A stretch of DNA of 64,000 bases, taken from Flavobacterium sp. AG291. GTDB taxonomy: Bacteria; Bacteroidota; Bacteroidia; Flavobacteriales; Flavobacteriaceae. The stretch is taken from assembly GCF_003350375.1 (NCBI RefSeq), contig NZ_QQAR01000004.1, forward strand, positions 124,001-188,000, given 5' to 3'. Below are positions 37,665 to 48,212 of this stretch, piece after piece. Positions within the stretch are counted from its first letter, which is position 1. Every line of letters begins with the position of its first letter. A program made the translations under genes and the position numbers. The notes beneath the pieces were generated by a model. It was given only the letters and a program-made list of their open reading frames with translations, searched no databases and was not told where the DNA came from.

Positions 37665-38207
37665 TTAAGCTGATTTACCTGCTTTTCTTCTTAGTACTTC
37701 ACCTACAAACTTAACTCCTTTTCCTTTGTATGGTTCAGGTTTACGGAAAGAACGGATCTTTGCAGCAACCTGGCCTAAAAGTTGTTTATCATGAGAAGCT
37801 AGTTTGATGATAGGGTTTTTACCCTTTTCTGATACAGTCTCAACAGTTACTTCAGGTACAACCTCAAGAACGATGTTGTGAGAGAAACCTAGAGCGATAT
37901 CCAGTTTTTGACCCTGGTTAGAAGCTCTGTAACCTACTCCAACAAGCTCAAGCTCTTTTGTGAAGCCTTCATTCACTCCAACAATCATGTTGTTGATAAG
38001 TGCTCTGTATAAACCGTGTTTAGATCTTTCATCTTTATGATCAGAAGATCTTTCAACTAAAACCTGACCCTCTTCGATTTTCACAGTAACATCTGAGAAA
38101 TCTTGTGTAAGCTGGCCTTTTTTACCTTTAACTGATACAACGTTGCCGTTTACTTCTACAGTAACACCAGCAGGTATTGTAATTGGATTTTTACCTATTC
38201 TTGACAT
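37665..38207 (-). CDS. rplF: 50S ribosomal protein L6
   Basis: Binds 23S rRNA near the factor-binding site. 180 residues with the duplicated L6 fold: MSRIGKNPITIPAGVTVEVN, LIVNNMI-type segment ALINNMIVGVNEGF and the signature EPYKGKGVKFVGEVLRRKAG. 16 bp after rpsH. Confidence 0.98.
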   Translation of the reverse strand: MSRIGKNPITIPAGVTVEVNGNVVSVKGKKGQLTQDFSDVTVKIEEGQVLVERSSDHKDERSKHGLYRALINNMIVGVNEGFTKELELVGVGYRASNQGQKLDIALGFSHNIVLEVVPEVTVETVSEKGKNPIIKLASHDKQLLGQVAAKIRSFRKPEPYKGKGVKFVGEVLRRKAGKSA

Positions 38208-38223
38208 CGTATAAGTCTTTTTA

Positions 38224-38622
38224 TTAGTATACGTAACAAATTACCTCACCACCAACATTAAGCTGTTTCGCCTGCTTGCCAGTCATAAGACCTTTTGAAG
38301 TAGAAACGATAGCTATCCCTAATCCGTTAAGGATTCTTGGAAGGTTATCAGCACCTGCATATTTACGTAAACCTGGTTTACTAATTCTTTGGATATCTTT
38401 AATTACAGACTCTTTAGTGTCTTTGTCATACTTAAGAGCGATTTTGATGGTACCTTGAACAGCATTGTCATCAAATTTGTAGCTAAGGATATAGCCCTGA
38501 TCAAATAAAATCTTTGTGATTTCTTTTTTAAGGTTAGAAGCAGGGATTTCAACCACTTTGTGGTTAGCTCTAACTGCATTCCTGATTCTTGTTAAGAAAT
38601 CAGCGATTGGATCTGTATACAT
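38224..38622 (-). CDS. rpsH: 30S ribosomal protein S8
   Basis: Binds the central domain of 16S rRNA. 132 residues: [19 protein letters not shown], and the C-terminal signature [21 protein letters not shown] 71-bp gap with a GC-rich hairpin (38643-38668) precedes it, whereas neighbouring gaps are 3-20 bp. In E. coli S8 is the translational repressor of the spc operon, so this hairpin is a candidate S8 site. Confidence 0.98.
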   Translation of the reverse strand: MYTDPIADFLTRIRNAVRANHKVVEIPASNLKKEITKILFDQGYILSYKFDDNAVQGTIKIALKYDKDTKESVIKDIQRISKPGLRKYAGADNLPRILNGLGIAIVSTSKGLMTGKQAKQLNVGGEVICYVY

Positions 38623-38642
38623 ATTTAGTAATTTGCGGTAAC

Positions 38643-38668
38643 GGTTTTCGGCCTGTTACGGCCGAACC
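38643..38668 (-). promoter_or_regulatory. GC-rich leader hairpin upstream of rpsH
   Basis: Core stem TTCGGCC/GGCCGAA (7 perfect base pairs, 38647-38653 with 38660-38666) around a 6-nt loop, extendable by GG/CC at 38643-38644 and 38667-38668 across a short bulge. It sits 21 nt before the rpsH start in an AT-rich region where such a GC-rich stem stands out. No T tract follows, so it is not a terminator. Confidence 0.55.
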
Positions 38669-38693
38669 TGAAACCAATTTATAATTCTGTTTT

Positions 38694-38963
38694 TTACCAG
38701 CTTGCTTTTTTAACTCCTGGTATCAAGCCATTGTTAGCCATTTCACGGAAAGTTACACGTGAAATACCGAACTGACGCATATAACCTCTTGGTCTTCCTG
38801 TAAGTTTGCAACGGTTGTGCATACGTACCGGAGAAGCGTTTTTAGGTAGTTTTTGAAGGCCTTCGTAATCTCCAGCTTCTAATAAAGCTTTCCTTTTCTC
38901 AGCATATTTTGCTACCAGCGCCGCTCTTTTTACCTCACGGGCTTTCATTGATTCTTTAGCCAT
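38694..38963 (-). CDS. rpsN: 30S ribosomal protein S14 (zinc-free form)
   Basis: Head protein of the 30S subunit. 89 residues: [40 protein letters not shown], and the end [13 protein letters not shown]. It is the long zinc-free type: the CxxC pairs of the short 61-residue form are missing. Three base pairs after rplE. Confidence 0.98.
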   Translation of the reverse strand: MAKESMKAREVKRAALVAKYAEKRKALLEAGDYEGLQKLPKNASPVRMHNRCKLTGRPRGYMRQFGISRVTFREMANNGLIPGVKKASW

Positions 38964-38966
38964 AAC

Positions 38967-39518
38967 TTAATTCTTTTTAAAAGGTAAACCTAATTCTGCT
39001 AATAATGACTTCGCTTCTTTATCAGTTTGTGCAGAAGTTACAAATGTAATATCTAAACCTGATATTTTGTTAACTTTATCAATATCAATTTCAGGGAAAA
39101 TGATTTGCTCAGTTACACCCAGGTTATAGTTACCTCTTCCGTCAAATCCTGTAGCCTTGATTCCGCCGAAATCCCTTACACGTGGAAGTGCAGAAGTGAT
39201 AAGCCTGTCTAGGAACTCATACATTCTTTCTCCACGTAAAGTTACTTTAGCACCAATCGGCATACCTTTTCTAAGTTTGAAAGACGCAACGTCTTTTTTA
39301 GAAATGGTAGAAACAGCTTTCTGACCGGTAATTTTTGTTAACTCGTCTACTGCATAATCGATAAGTTTCTTATCAGATACAGCTGCACCAACTCCACGGC
39401 TCAAAACGATTTTCTCAAGTTTAGGAACCTGCATTACGTTTTTGTAACCGAACTCTTCTTTAAGAGCAGCAACTACGCGGCTCTTATATTCTTCTTTTAA
39501 TCTTGGTATGTAAGCCAT
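38967..39518 (-). CDS. rplE: 50S ribosomal protein L5
   Basis: 5S-rRNA binding protein of the central protuberance. 183 residues from ATG 39518 ([13 protein letters not shown]); a GTG one codon upstream at 39521 is in frame but would overlap the rplX stop. Landmarks: [59 protein letters not shown]. Confidence 0.97.
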   Translation of the reverse strand: MAYIPRLKEEYKSRVVAALKEEFGYKNVMQVPKLEKIVLSRGVGAAVSDKKLIDYAVDELTKITGQKAVSTISKKDVASFKLRKGMPIGAKVTLRGERMYEFLDRLITSALPRVRDFGGIKATGFDGRGNYNLGVTEQIIFPEIDIDKVNKISGLDITFVTSAQTDKEAKSLLAELGLPFKKN

Positions 39519-39520
39519 CA

Positions 39521-39835
39521 CTATAATACTTGATTAGATTTTTTTGAAAATCTCACGTTCTTATCTCCTTCTTTTCTTACACCTGTCTTAGTAGTCTCCT
39601 TAGTTTTAGGATCAACAAGGGCGATGTTAGAGATGTGGATAGGAGCTTCTTTCTTCACGATACCACCCTGTGGGTTTTTAGCGCTTGGTTTAGTGTGTTT
39701 AGACACCATGTTAACGCCTTCTACGATCGCTTTGTTTTTCTCACGAAGAACACGTAGTACTTTACCTTCAGAACCTTTATGGTCTCCGGCAATTACTCTT
39801 ACAGTGTCTCCAGATTTTATCTTTAGCTTTATCAT
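39521..39835 (-). CDS. rplX: 50S ribosomal protein L24
   Basis: Assembly-initiating protein at the exit tunnel. 104 residues with the KOW motif [20 protein letters not shown] near the N-terminus and the conserved [19 protein letters not shown]. Eleven base pairs after rplN and 2 bp before rplE. Confidence 0.98.
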   Translation of the reverse strand: MIKLKIKSGDTVRVIAGDHKGSEGKVLRVLREKNKAIVEGVNMVSKHTKPSAKNPQGGIVKKEAPIHISNIALVDPKTKETTKTGVRKEGDKNVRFSKKSNQVL

Positions 39836-39846
39836 CTTTAGAATAA

Positions 39847-40215
39847 TTAAAGCACTTCAGGTGCTAATGATACAATTTTCATGAATTGTTTTTCACGAAG
39901 TTCTCTTGCAACCGGACCAAAAACACGAGTTCCCCTCATTTCACCAGCAGCATTTAACAATACGCAAGCGTTATCGTCAAATCTGATGTATGAACCATCG
40001 GCTCTTCTCACTTCTTTTTTGGTACGTACAACAACTGCAGTCGAAACAGCACCTTTTTTAACGTTTCCGTTTGGTGTTGCATCTTTAATAGAAACTACAA
40101 TTTTATCTCCAACAGAGGCATAACGTCTTTTCGTTCCTCCAAGAACACGGATAGTTAAAACTTCCTTCGCTCCTGTGTTGTCTGCTACTTTAAGTCTTGA
40201 TTCCTGTTGTACCAT
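39847..40215 (-). CDS. rplN: 50S ribosomal protein L14
   Basis: Intersubunit bridge protein. 122 residues: [20 protein letters not shown], the signature [40 protein letters not shown], and the end [10 protein letters not shown]. Two base pairs after rpsQ. Confidence 0.98.
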
Positions 40216-40217
40216 AA

Positions 40218-40475
40218 TTACTTAGCTCTTTCAATGATTTCAACTAACCTCCAACATTTTGATTTAGATAAAGGACGTGTTTCCATAATCCTTACTGTAT
40301 CACCAATGTTACAGTCGTTTGTTTCGTCGTGTGCAACAAATTTCTTAGTTTTCAACACGAACTTACCATATAATGGGTGTTTTACTCTTGTAGTTTGGGA
40401 AACCACAATTGATTTCTCCATTTTATTACTGGTAACAACACCAATTCTCTCTTTTCTTAAATTTCTTTTTTCCAT
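40218..40475 (-). CDS. rpsQ: 30S ribosomal protein S17
   Basis: Early-binding 16S-rRNA protein with an OB fold. 85 residues: [39 protein letters not shown] and the signature [20 protein letters not shown]. 17 bp after rpmC. Confidence 0.98.
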   Translation of the reverse strand: MEKRNLRKERIGVVTSNKMEKSIVVSQTTRVKHPLYGKFVLKTKKFVAHDETNDCNIGDTVRIMETRPLSKSKCWRLVEIIERAK

Positions 40476-40492
40476 CTTTCAGCAGACTACAA

Positions 40493-40684
40493 TTATTGTA
40501 ACTCTCTTTTACTTAACTCAGTTGCTACTCTAGCGATAGACCTTCTTACAGTTCTGATCTGTAGTGGGTTCTCAATTGGAGATATAGCGTGAGCAGTTCT
40601 TAGGTCGGCATATGTTTTTCTCAACTCACCAAGTTTACTTTGTAACTCAGCTGCAGATAGATCTTTTATTTCAGATTGTTTCAT
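40493..40684 (-). CDS. rpmC: 50S ribosomal protein L29
   Basis: Exit-tunnel protein that helps dock SRP and trigger factor. 63 residues, two helices: MKQSEIKDLSAAELQSKLGE, LRTAHAISPIENPLQIRTVR and IARVATELSKRELQ. 13 bp after rplP. Confidence 0.97.
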   Translation of the reverse strand: MKQSEIKDLSAAELQSKLGELRKTYADLRTAHAISPIENPLQIRTVRRSIARVATELSKRELQ

Positions 40685-40697
40685 AATAAATTTTTAA

Positions 40698-41117
40698 TTA
40701 TGCTTCGAAATCTCTGGCAACGATAAACTTAGTTTTTACAGGAAGCTTTTGAGCAGCAAGGCGAAGCGCCTCTTTAGCTACTGACAAAGGAACTCCTCCT
40801 ACTTCAAACATGATTCTTCCCGGTTTTACAACTGCAGCCCAGTATTCAACTGCACCTTTACCTTTACCCATCCTTACCTCTAGAGGTTTTTTAGTGATAG
40901 GCTTGTCCGGGAAAATTTTTATCCATAGTTGACCTTCCCTCTTCATGAAACGAGTTGCTGCGATACGAGCTGCTTCAATCTGACGAGAAGTAATAAAAGT
41001 CGAATCTAAAGATTTGATACCAAACATTCCATTAGAAAGTTCGTGACCTCTTTGAGACACGCCTTTCATCTTACCTTTCTGTACCTTACGGTATTTTGTT
41101 CTTTTAGGCTGTAACAT
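40698..41117 (-). CDS. rplP: 50S ribosomal protein L16
   Basis: Contacts the A-site tRNA elbow in the 50S subunit. 139 residues: [59 protein letters not shown]. 19 bp after rpsC. Length is normal. Confidence 0.98.
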   Translation of the reverse strand: MLQPKRTKYRKVQKGKMKGVSQRGHELSNGMFGIKSLDSTFITSRQIEAARIAATRFMKREGQLWIKIFPDKPITKKPLEVRMGKGKGAVEYWAAVVKPGRIMFEVGGVPLSVAKEALRLAAQKLPVKTKFIVARDFEA

Positions 41118-41136
41118 TTTACTTCTTTAGTTTAAA

Positions 41137-41892
41137 TTACTTTCTTTTGCGTTGGTTAGATTTATCTCCACCCGGACGACCGTTTGGTCTTCCTTGTGGT
41201 CTATCCTGAGATCCCGAAGATTTAGACTGTTTTTTGTCCATACCTACTAACGGAGAAAGATCTCTTTTACCGTAAACCTCACCTTTCATTATCCATACTT
41301 TGATACCCATTCTACCATAAGTAGTGTGAGCTTCAGCTAGTGAATAATCAATGTCTGCTCTGAAAGTTGATAGAGGAATCCTTCCTTCTTTGAACATTTC
41401 TGAACGTGCCATCTCAGCACCGTTAAGACGGCCAGAGATCATCACTTTCACACCTTCTGCGTTCATACGCATTGCAGCAGCGATAGCCATTTTGATAGCT
41501 CTTCTGTAAGAGATACGGCTTTCGATCTGACGAGCAATACTTGTACCTACAAGGTAAGCATCAAGTTCAGGTCTTTTAATTTCAAAGATGTTGATTTGAA
41601 CCTCTTTGTCAGTAATTTTCTTAAGTTCCTCTTTTAGCTTGTCTACTTCCTGACCACCTTTTCCGATAATGATACCAGGACGGGCAGTAGTAATAGTAAC
41701 GGTTACAAGCTTAAGGGTTCTCTCGATGATTACCTTAGAAACACTAGCTTTAGATAAACGGGCATGGATATATTTCCTGATTTTATGATCTTCGGCAAGC
41801 TTGTCACCATAGTCATTTCCACCATACCAGTTAGAATCCCAACCCCTGATAATACCAAGGCGATTTCCTATTGGATTTGTTTTTTGTCCCAT
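41137..41892 (-). CDS. rpsC: 30S ribosomal protein S3
   Basis: Head protein at the mRNA entry channel with helicase-like activity. 251 residues: [21 protein letters not shown] domain with [19 protein letters not shown], and the C-terminal [21 protein letters not shown]. After the S3 core there is a low-complexity Ser/Arg/Pro/Gly-rich tail ([20 protein letters not shown] and a basic end) of about 30 residues that E. coli S3 lacks. Confidence 0.98.
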   Translation of the reverse strand: MGQKTNPIGNRLGIIRGWDSNWYGGNDYGDKLAEDHKIRKYIHARLSKASVSKVIIERTLKLVTVTITTARPGIIIGKGGQEVDKLKEELKKITDKEVQINIFEIKRPELDAYLVGTSIARQIESRISYRRAIKMAIAAAMRMNAEGVKVMISGRLNGAEMARSEMFKEGRIPLSTFRADIDYSLAEAHTTYGRMGIKVWIMKGEVYGKRDLSPLVGMDKKQSKSSGSQDRPQGRPNGRPGGDKSNQRKRK

Positions 41893-41897
41893 TTCTC

Positions 41898-42311
41898 TTA
41901 GTTGCTTTGTGTGTTATTATTAGTAGCTCCAAGCACGATAGTAACGTGGTTAGAACGTTTTCTTATTCTGTGTGCACGACCTTGTGGAGCTGGTCTTAGC
42001 CTTTTAAGCATCATACCACCGTCAACACGGATCTCTTTAACAAATAAGCCTGCATTCTCTAAACTTTCTTCAGCGTTCTTTTGCTGCCAGTTATTGATAG
42101 CAGAAAGTAACAATTTCTCAAGTTTGCGAGAAGCTTCTTTTGAACTGAACTTTAATATATTAAGAGCTAATTCTACTTTCTGACCTCTTACCAAATCCGC
42201 AACAAGGCGCATTTTTCTAGGTGAAGTAGGGCAGTTATTCAGCTTAGCAAATGCAATTTGCTTATTCGCTTCTTTAGTCTGCTCTGCTCTTTCTCTTTTA
42301 CGAACTCCCAT
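41898..42311 (-). CDS. rplV: 50S ribosomal protein L22
   Basis: Its long loop lines the exit tunnel constriction (erythromycin-sensitive site). 137 residues: [40 protein letters not shown], and the loop [21 protein letters not shown] basic N-terminal lead of about 20 residues precedes the core. Five base pairs before rpsC. Confidence 0.98.
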   Translation of the reverse strand: MGVRKRERAEQTKEANKQIAFAKLNNCPTSPRKMRLVADLVRGQKVELALNILKFSSKEASRKLEKLLLSAINNWQQKNAEESLENAGLFVKEIRVDGGMMLKRLRPAPQGRAHRIRKRSNHVTIVLGATNNNTQSN

Positions 42312-42320
42312 AGCTTCTTA

Positions 42321-42599
42321 TTATTTTTTACCTTTATTTTTTGCACCAGCGTGGCCTCTGAAAGAGCGCGTTGGCGAAAATTCTCCTAATTTATGACCTA
42401 CCATATTCTCTGTAACGTAAACCGGTACGAATTGACGACCGTTGTGTACTGCGATAGTCTGTCCAACAAAATCCGGGGTAATCATAGAAGCTCTAGACCA
42501 AGTCTTAACAACTGCTTTGTTCCCTTTTTCGATATTTTCCTGAACTTTCTTCTCTAATTTATAGTGAACGAAAGGTCCTTTCTTTAATGAACGTGCCAT
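42321..42599 (-). CDS. rpsS: 30S ribosomal protein S19
   Basis: Head protein contacting S13 and the A-site finger. 92 residues: [39 protein letters not shown], and the signature [17 protein letters not shown]. Ten base pairs after rplB and 9 before rplV. Confidence 0.98.
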   Translation of the reverse strand: MARSLKKGPFVHYKLEKKVQENIEKGNKAVVKTWSRASMITPDFVGQTIAVHNGRQFVPVYVTENMVGHKLGEFSPTRSFRGHAGAKNKGKK

Positions 42600-42609
42600 A
42601 TCTTACTTA

Positions 42610-43434
42610 TTATTTCTTTCTACGTTCTACGATATACTTATTACTCGGGTTAACTTTAGAACGAGTTCTGTAACCTTTAGCCGGAAGACCTTTTCTAGAA
42701 CGTGGGTGACCTCCAGAAGAACGTCCTTCACCACCACCCATCGGGTGATCAACAGGGTTCATCGCTACCGGTCTTGTTCTTGGTCTTCTACCTAACCATC
42801 TTGATCTACCAGCTTTACCAGAAACGATCAATTGGTGGTCAGAGTTAGAAACTGCTCCAATCGTTGCTGAACATGTAAGAAGGATTAATCTTGTCTCACC
42901 TGAAGGCATTTTGATTGTTGCATATTTTCCATCTCTTGCCATTAACTGTGCAAAAGTACCAGCACTACGAGCAATTACTGCTCCCTGGCCTGGACGTAGC
43001 TCGATGCAAGATATAACAGTTCCCAGAGGAATTTTACTTAAAGGCATTGAGTTTCCGATTTCAGGAGAAGCATTCTCTCCAGAAACTACGGTTTGACCTA
43101 CCTGAAGTCCGTTTTGTGCAATGATATACGTTTTCTCTCCATCAGCATAATACAATAGGGAAATAAATGCTGAACGGTTTGGATCGTACTCGATAGTTTT
43201 AACTACAGCAGGAACTCCAGCTTTAGTTCTTTTAAAATCGATAATACGATACCTTTGTTTGTGACCACCGCCTGTATAACGCATGGTCATCTTTCCTTGA
43301 CTATTTCTACCTCCAGAGTTTTTTTTCGGTGCGATCAATGAACGCTCCGGCTTATCAGTTGTAATAGTGTCAAAGCTATTTACAACTCTAAAACGCTGAC
43401 CCGGGGTAATAGGTTTTAATTTTCTAACTGACAT
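42610..43434 (-). CDS. rplB: 50S ribosomal protein L2
   Basis: Largest conserved 50S protein, near the peptidyl-transferase centre. 274 residues: [39 protein letters not shown], and the signature [18 protein letters not shown] with the catalytic-region histidine. Six base pairs after rplW. Confidence 0.98.
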   Translation of the reverse strand: MSVRKLKPITPGQRFRVVNSFDTITTDKPERSLIAPKKNSGGRNSQGKMTMRYTGGGHKQRYRIIDFKRTKAGVPAVVKTIEYDPNRSAFISLLYYADGEKTYIIAQNGLQVGQTVVSGENASPEIGNSMPLSKIPLGTVISCIELRPGQGAVIARSAGTFAQLMARDGKYATIKMPSGETRLILLTCSATIGAVSNSDHQLIVSGKAGRSRWLGRRPRTRPVAMNPVDHPMGGGEGRSSGGHPRSRKGLPAKGYRTRSKVNPSNKYIVERRKK

Positions 43435-43440
43435 TTTCTA

Positions 43441-43731
43441 TTAGATATTATTATAAAAATCTATTGTTTCACCTTCCTGTACTTGTACAACTGCTTTTTT
43501 GTAAGCATTTGTCTTTCCTGAGATTAAACCACTCTTAGTGTATTTAACCGATCTATCAGCCCTGTAGTTCATTGTGTTAACTTCAACAACAGAAACGCCA
43601 TAAGCAGCCTCAACGGCTTTCTTAATCTGAATCTTGTTTGCTTTTTTGTCAACAACAAAACCAAAACGGTTAAAAACTTCCCCGTCTTTAGTTATTTTTT
43701 CAGTGATGATAGGTTTAATAATGATACTCAT
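43441..43731 (-). CDS. rplW: 50S ribosomal protein L23
   Basis: Exit-tunnel protein and docking site for trigger factor and SRP. 96 residues: MSIIIKPIITEKITKDGEV, FVVDKKANKIQIKKAVEAAY and NTMNYRADRSVKYTKSG. Seven base pairs after rplD. Confidence 0.98.
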   Translation of the reverse strand: MSIIIKPIITEKITKDGEVFNRFGFVVDKKANKIQIKKAVEAAYGVSVVEVNTMNYRADRSVKYTKSGLISGKTNAYKKAVVQVQEGETIDFYNNI

Positions 43732-43738
43732 AGCCCTA

Positions 43739-44368
43739 TTATTTGCTTAAATTTTCCTCAATTCCTTCCAATGCACCTTCTAAAAGAACTAAACTGTTTG
43801 AATGTAAAACATTGTAAGTGTTTAATTCTGAAGTAGTTACAACATTAGAACCCTTCAAATTGCGTGACGACAAATATACATTTTTATTTGTATCACCCAA
43901 CACGAATAGTGATTTTTTATTCTCTAACCCTAAAGCTTTCAAAACGTTAATGAAATTTTTAGTGCTTGGCGCTTCGAATTCGAAGTTCTCAACAACTATT
44001 AAATTTGATTCTTTCGCTTTCAAAGCAAGAGCAGATTTTCTTGCTAAACGCTTAAGGCCTTTGTTCAGTTTGAAAGAGTAACTTCTTGGTCTTGGACCGA
44101 AAACCGTACCTCCACCTTTGAACAATGGATTCTTAACAGATCCCGCACGGGCAGTACCTGTACCTTTTTGCTTCTTAATTTTGCGTGTACTACCAGTTAC
44201 CTCAGCTCTTTCTTTAGCTTTGTGAGTTCCCTGCCTTTGGTTAGCAAGATATTGCTTAACGTCCAGGTATACAGCATGCTTATTAGGCTCAATTGCGAAT
44301 ACTGAATCAGAAAGGGTTACCGTTCTGCCAGTTTCTTTTCCGTTGATATCTAATACTTTTACTTCCAT
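43739..44368 (-). CDS. rplD: 50S ribosomal protein L4
   Basis: Tunnel-lining protein; in E. coli also the repressor of the S10 operon. 209 residues: [19 protein letters not shown], the extended loop with KQKGTGTARAGSVKNPLFKG and GGTVFGPRPRSYSFKLNKG, and a Rossmann-like C-terminal part. The start overlaps the rplC stop by one base. Confidence 0.98.
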   Translation of the reverse strand: MEVKVLDINGKETGRTVTLSDSVFAIEPNKHAVYLDVKQYLANQRQGTHKAKERAEVTGSTRKIKKQKGTGTARAGSVKNPLFKGGGTVFGPRPRSYSFKLNKGLKRLARKSALALKAKESNLIVVENFEFEAPSTKNFINVLKALGLENKKSLFVLGDTNKNVYLSSRNLKGSNVVTTSELNTYNVLHSNSLVLLEGALEGIEENLSK

Positions 44369-44985
44369 TACTTCTGAATGATTACGTAAGAGTTTTTGTG
44401 TCCAGGAATCGCTCCTTTAACCACAAGTAGATTCTTTTCAGCAACTACTTTTAAAACTCTAAGGTTTTGAACTGTTACATTATCTCCTCCTGTTCTTCCT
44501 GCCATGCGCATTCCTTTGAATACACGTGAAGGATATGATGATGCTCCTACAGAACCCGGCGCTCTAAGACGGTTGTGCTGACCGTGAGTAGCTTGTCCAA
44601 CACCACCAAAACCGTGACGTTTAACAACACCCTGGAAACCTTTACCTTTAGACACACCCTGTACATCAACAAATTCGCCTTCAGCGAAAAGATCCACAGT
44701 GATAACATCACCTAATTTGTGCTCGTTAACAAAATCTTGGAATTCAACGACTTTCTTTTTCGCAACTGTACCTGCTTTCTTAAAGTGACCTACAGCCGCT
44801 TTAGTAGCATGTCTCTCTGCTTTGTCATCGAAACCAAGTTGTAACGCTTCATACCCGTCAACCGCGTTGGTTCTGACTTGGGTAACAACGCATGGTCCAG
44901 CTTCGATTACTGTACACGGAATGTTTTTTCCGTTTTCATCGAAAATACTGGTCATGCCGATTTTTTTACCAATTAACCCAGACAT
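44368..44985 (-). CDS. rplC: 50S ribosomal protein L3
   Basis: Organises the peptidyl-transferase region. 205 residues: [19 protein letters not shown], the signature [20 protein letters not shown] and [19 protein letters not shown]. First gene of the S10/spc/alpha transcript, behind the exact TTTG-N19-TAnnTTTG promoter at 45081-45051. Confidence 0.98.
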   Translation of the reverse strand: MSGLIGKKIGMTSIFDENGKNIPCTVIEAGPCVVTQVRTNAVDGYEALQLGFDDKAERHATKAAVGHFKKAGTVAKKKVVEFQDFVNEHKLGDVITVDLFAEGEFVDVQGVSKGKGFQGVVKRHGFGGVGQATHGQHNRLRAPGSVGASSYPSRVFKGMRMAGRTGGDNVTVQNLRVLKVVAEKNLLVVKGAIPGHKNSYVIIQK

Positions 44986-45050
44986 AAATATTAGTTATTA
45001 ATTATTAATTCCCTTCAATTTGAAGTAACAGAATACTCCAAACAGGGGTG

Positions 45051-45081
45051 CAAAAGTAATTATTAAATTTAGATTATCAAA
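45051..45081 (-). promoter_or_regulatory. Strong Bacteroidota promoter for the rplC-to-rplQ ribosomal run
   Basis: Minus strand TTTG (45081-45078), 19-bp spacer, TACTTTTG (45058-45051): an exact match to both consensus elements and spacing. It lies 66 bp before rplC, just after the terminator of the str cluster, so the S10/spc/alpha genes are transcribed separately from rpsL-rpsG-fusA-rpsJ. Confidence 0.85.
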
Positions 45082-45179
45082 CAGTTACAATAAAATAATT
45101 GAAATAAATCAAAAATATTTGATTCTAAATCAAAAAATTACGGTTTTTCAACAGCAAACTCAACAGTTTCAGAGTAACC

Positions 45180-45212
45180 AAAAAAAAATCTCCGGAATAG
45201 CTATTCCGGAGA
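45180..45212 (-). terminator. Terminator of the rpsL-rpsG-fusA-rpsJ transcript
   Basis: A perfect 24-bp palindrome (arms TCTCCGGAATAG and CTATTCCGGAGA, 45189-45212) with nine A residues on its left flank, that is a T tract in the minus direction. It starts 24 bp after the rpsJ stop. It shows that S10 belongs to the str transcript here, not to the rplC transcript. Confidence 0.92.
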
Positions 45213-45236
45213 CTTTCATATAGTTATTTAAATAAC

Positions 45237-45542
45237 TCAGACTTTGATTTCAACTTCAACACCACTAGGAAGCTCTAATTTCATAAGAGCATCGATAGTT
45301 TTAGAAGATGAACTGTAAATATCAAGAAGTCTTTTGTATGAGCTAACCTCAAACTGCTCTCTTGATTTTTTATTTACGTGTGGAGACCTAAGTACAGTAA
45401 AGATTTTTTTGTGAGTTGGTAACGGAATAGGACCAGTTACAACAGCACCTGTACTTTTTACAGTCTTAACGATCTTCTCAGCAGACTTGTCTACAAGGCT
45501 GTGATCGTATGATTTTAATTTTATTCTGATTTTTTGACTCAT
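45237..45542 (-). CDS. rpsJ: 30S ribosomal protein S10 (NusE)
   Basis: Head protein of the 30S subunit and, with NusB, an antitermination factor. 101 residues: [20 protein letters not shown], the signature [20 protein letters not shown] and [11 protein letters not shown]. It follows fusA by 11 bp and is cut off from rplC by a terminator and a new promoter. The tuf gene often found between fusA and rpsJ is absent. Confidence 0.98.
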   Translation of the reverse strand: MSQKIRIKLKSYDHSLVDKSAEKIVKTVKSTGAVVTGPIPLPTHKKIFTVLRSPHVNKKSREQFEVSSYKRLLDIYSSSSKTIDALMKLELPSGVEVEIKV

Positions 45543-45553
45543 TTTCTTTTAAA

Positions 45554-47689
45554 TTAAGCGTTACCTTTTGCTTTTTTGATTACTTCGTCAGCAATGTTAG
45601 ATGGCGTCTCAGCATAGTGAGAGAACTCCATTGTAGATGTTGCACGACCAGAAGACAATGTTCTTAGTGTAGTAACATAACCAAACATTTCAGAAAGCGG
45701 CACACTAGCTTTAACAACTTTAGAACCAGCTCTGTCATCCATGTTATTGATCTGACCACGACGACGGTTAAGGTCACCTACGATGTCACCCATGTTTTCT
45801 TCAGGTGTAAGAACCTCAAGTTTCATGATTGGCTCAAGGATAACTGCACCGGCAGCCTTAGCAGACTCTTTGTAACCCATTTTAGCTGCAAGCTCGAAAG
45901 AAAGAGCATCCGAGTCAACAGGGTGGAATGAACCATCTATAAGAGTAACTTTCATACTGTCCATTTCGTAACCAGCAAGAGGTCCAGCTTTCATAGCTTC
46001 TTTGAAACCTTTCTCGATAGCAGGGATAAACTCTCTAGGAATGTTACCACCTTTTACCTCGTTAACAAAAGTAAGACCTACAGGAACTTTACCATCAACT
46101 TCTTCAGCCGGCTCAAGACGGAATACGATATCACCGAATTTACCACGACCACCAGATTGTTTTTTGTAAGTCTCTCTGTGGTTAGCAGAACGTGTAATAG
46201 CCTCTTTGTACTCTACCTGTGGCTCACCCTGGTTAACCTCAACTTTAAACTCACGCTTAAGACGGTCAACAAGGATATCAAGGTGAAGCTCACCCATACC
46301 AGAGATAATAGTTTGTCCAGAAGCCTGGTCAGTTCTAACCGTAAACGTAGGATCTTCCTCAGCAAGCTTAGCAAGAGCCATACCCATTTTATCAACGTCA
46401 GCCTTAGTTTTAGGCTCAACAGCGATACCGATTACCGGATCAGGGAAGTTCATAGACTCAAGAACGATTGGGTTTTTCTCATCAGATAGAGTATCACCAG
46501 TCTTGATATCTTTGAAACCTACTGCAGCTCCGATATCACCAGCCTCGATATATTCGATTGGGTTTTGTTTGTTAGCATGCATCTGATAGATACGAGAGAT
46601 ACGCTCTTTGTTACCTGAACGGTTGTTAAGAACATAAGATCCAGCATCAAGACGGCCAGAGTAAGCTCTGAAGAATGCAAGACGACCTACATAAGGGTCA
46701 GTTGCGATCTTGAACGCAAGAGCAGAGAACGGCTCAGACGCAGATGGCTTACGTGAAATTGGCTCATCAGTATCAGGGTTTGTACCTTCGATAGCCTCTT
46801 TATCAAGTGGAGAAGGAAGGAATTTACAAACTGCATCAAGCATGAACTGAACACCTTTGTTTTTGAATGATGAACCACAAAGCATCGGTATGATAGCCAT
46901 ATCGATAGTAGCTTTTCTAAGCGCTTCGTTTACTTCATCCTCAGTAAGAGAATCTTCATCCTCCATATATTTCTCAAGAAGGTTTTCATCATAAGCAGCA
47001 ACCTCTTCGATTAGTTGAGATCTGTACTTGTGAGCCTCCTCTTTCATATCATCAGGAATAGGCACGATATCGAATGTAGCACCCTGAGTTTCATCATGCC
47101 ATACGATAGCCTGGTTTTTGATAAGATCCACAACACCTTTAAAATCAGCCTCGTCACCGATTGGAAGTACAATTGGCACCGCGTTAGATTTAAGCATGTC
47201 TTTTACCTGCTGACAAACTGCAAGGAAGTTAGATCCCTGGCGGTCCATTTTATTAACGAATCCCATACGAGGAACACGGTAGTTATCAGCAAGTCTCCAG
47301 TTAGTCTCTGATTGAGGCTCAACACCGTCAACAGCACTGAAAAGGAATACAAGACCATCAAGAACCCTAAGTGAACGGTTTACCTCTACGGTAAAGTCAA
47401 CGTGTCCCGGAGTATCGATGATGTTGAAGTGGTAATCTTTTGTATCAGCTACAGGTTTTCCCTGATCTGTAGGGAAGTTCCATGTACATGTAGTCGCTGC
47501 AGAAGTAATAGTAATACCTCTCTCCTGCTCTTGCGCCATCCAGTCCATAGTTGCCGCACCATCGTGAACCTCACCAATCTTGTGTGATTTACCTGTATAG
47601 AACAGGATACGCTCAGTTGTTGTTGTTTTACCAGCATCAATGTGAGCAGCAATACCTATATTTCTTGTATATTTTAAGTCTCTAGCCAT
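45554..47689 (-). CDS. fusA: Elongation factor G
   Basis: GTPase that drives translocation. 711 residues: P-loop [44 protein letters not shown], and domain [11 protein letters not shown]. The start [17 protein letters not shown] fits the family. 20 bp after rpsG. Full length, single copy in this window. Confidence 0.98.
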   Translation of the reverse strand: MARDLKYTRNIGIAAHIDAGKTTTTERILFYTGKSHKIGEVHDGAATMDWMAQEQERGITITSAATTCTWNFPTDQGKPVADTKDYHFNIIDTPGHVDFTVEVNRSLRVLDGLVFLFSAVDGVEPQSETNWRLADNYRVPRMGFVNKMDRQGSNFLAVCQQVKDMLKSNAVPIVLPIGDEADFKGVVDLIKNQAIVWHDETQGATFDIVPIPDDMKEEAHKYRSQLIEEVAAYDENLLEKYMEDEDSLTEDEVNEALRKATIDMAIIPMLCGSSFKNKGVQFMLDAVCKFLPSPLDKEAIEGTNPDTDEPISRKPSASEPFSALAFKIATDPYVGRLAFFRAYSGRLDAGSYVLNNRSGNKERISRIYQMHANKQNPIEYIEAGDIGAAVGFKDIKTGDTLSDEKNPIVLESMNFPDPVIGIAVEPKTKADVDKMGMALAKLAEEDPTFTVRTDQASGQTIISGMGELHLDILVDRLKREFKVEVNQGEPQVEYKEAITRSANHRETYKKQSGGRGKFGDIVFRLEPAEEVDGKVPVGLTFVNEVKGGNIPREFIPAIEKGFKEAMKAGPLAGYEMDSMKVTLIDGSFHPVDSDALSFELAAKMGYKESAKAAGAVILEPIMKLEVLTPEENMGDIVGDLNRRRGQINNMDDRAGSKVVKASVPLSEMFGYVTTLRTLSSGRATSTMEFSHYAETPSNIADEVIKKAKGNA

Positions 47690-47709
47690 TTCTAAATTTA
47701 CTTTATCAA

Positions 47710-48186
47710 TTAAAATCTAAAGTGAGAGAACGCTTTGTTAGCTTCTGCCATCTTATGAGTATCCATTCTCTTTTTAACAGCAGCACCCTCTTCTTTAGCA
47801 GCAGCTAAAATTTCAGAAGCCAGTCTTTGAGCCATAGATTTCTCGTTTCTTCTTCTTGCATAAAGAATCATCCATTTCATCGCCATAGAAATCTTTCTGT
47901 CCGGACGAATCTGCATTGGGATCTGGAATGTAGCACCACCTACCCTACGGCTACGCACTTCTACGTGAGGCATAACGTTAGTTAGAGCATCTTTCCAAGT
48001 TTCTAGAGCTGATTTTTCAGCATCTTGCTTTTTAGTCTCAACGATATCAATAGCATCGTAGAATACTTTAAAGGCAGTTGATTTTTTACCATCCCACATT
48101 AAGTTGTTTACAAAACGTGTTACTAATTGGTCATTAAACCTTGGATCTGGTAAAAGAGGTCTTTTTTTGGCCTGTCTTTTTCTCAT
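47710..48186 (-). CDS. rpsG: 30S ribosomal protein S7
   Basis: Initiates assembly of the 30S head; represses the str operon in E. coli. 158 residues: [19 protein letters not shown], the signature segment [20 protein letters not shown] and [13 protein letters not shown]. 26 bp after rpsL. Confidence 0.98.
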   Translation of the reverse strand: MRKRQAKKRPLLPDPRFNDQLVTRFVNNLMWDGKKSTAFKVFYDAIDIVETKKQDAEKSALETWKDALTNVMPHVEVRSRRVGGATFQIPMQIRPDRKISMAMKWMILYARRRNEKSMAQRLASEILAAAKEEGAAVKKRMDTHKMAEANKAFSHFRF

Positions 48187-48212
48187 GTCTTTACTTTAAA
48201 AGTTTTTTAAAA

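Noticed and set aside
44986..45050. Possible hairpin CTTCA/TGAAG in the rplC leader as an L4-type regulator
   Set aside because: Only 5 bp in AT-rich sequence, too weak to claim a leader.
46157..46489. 110-residue plus-strand open frame inside fusA
   Set aside because: Antisense to a highly conserved gene, with no signals for expression.
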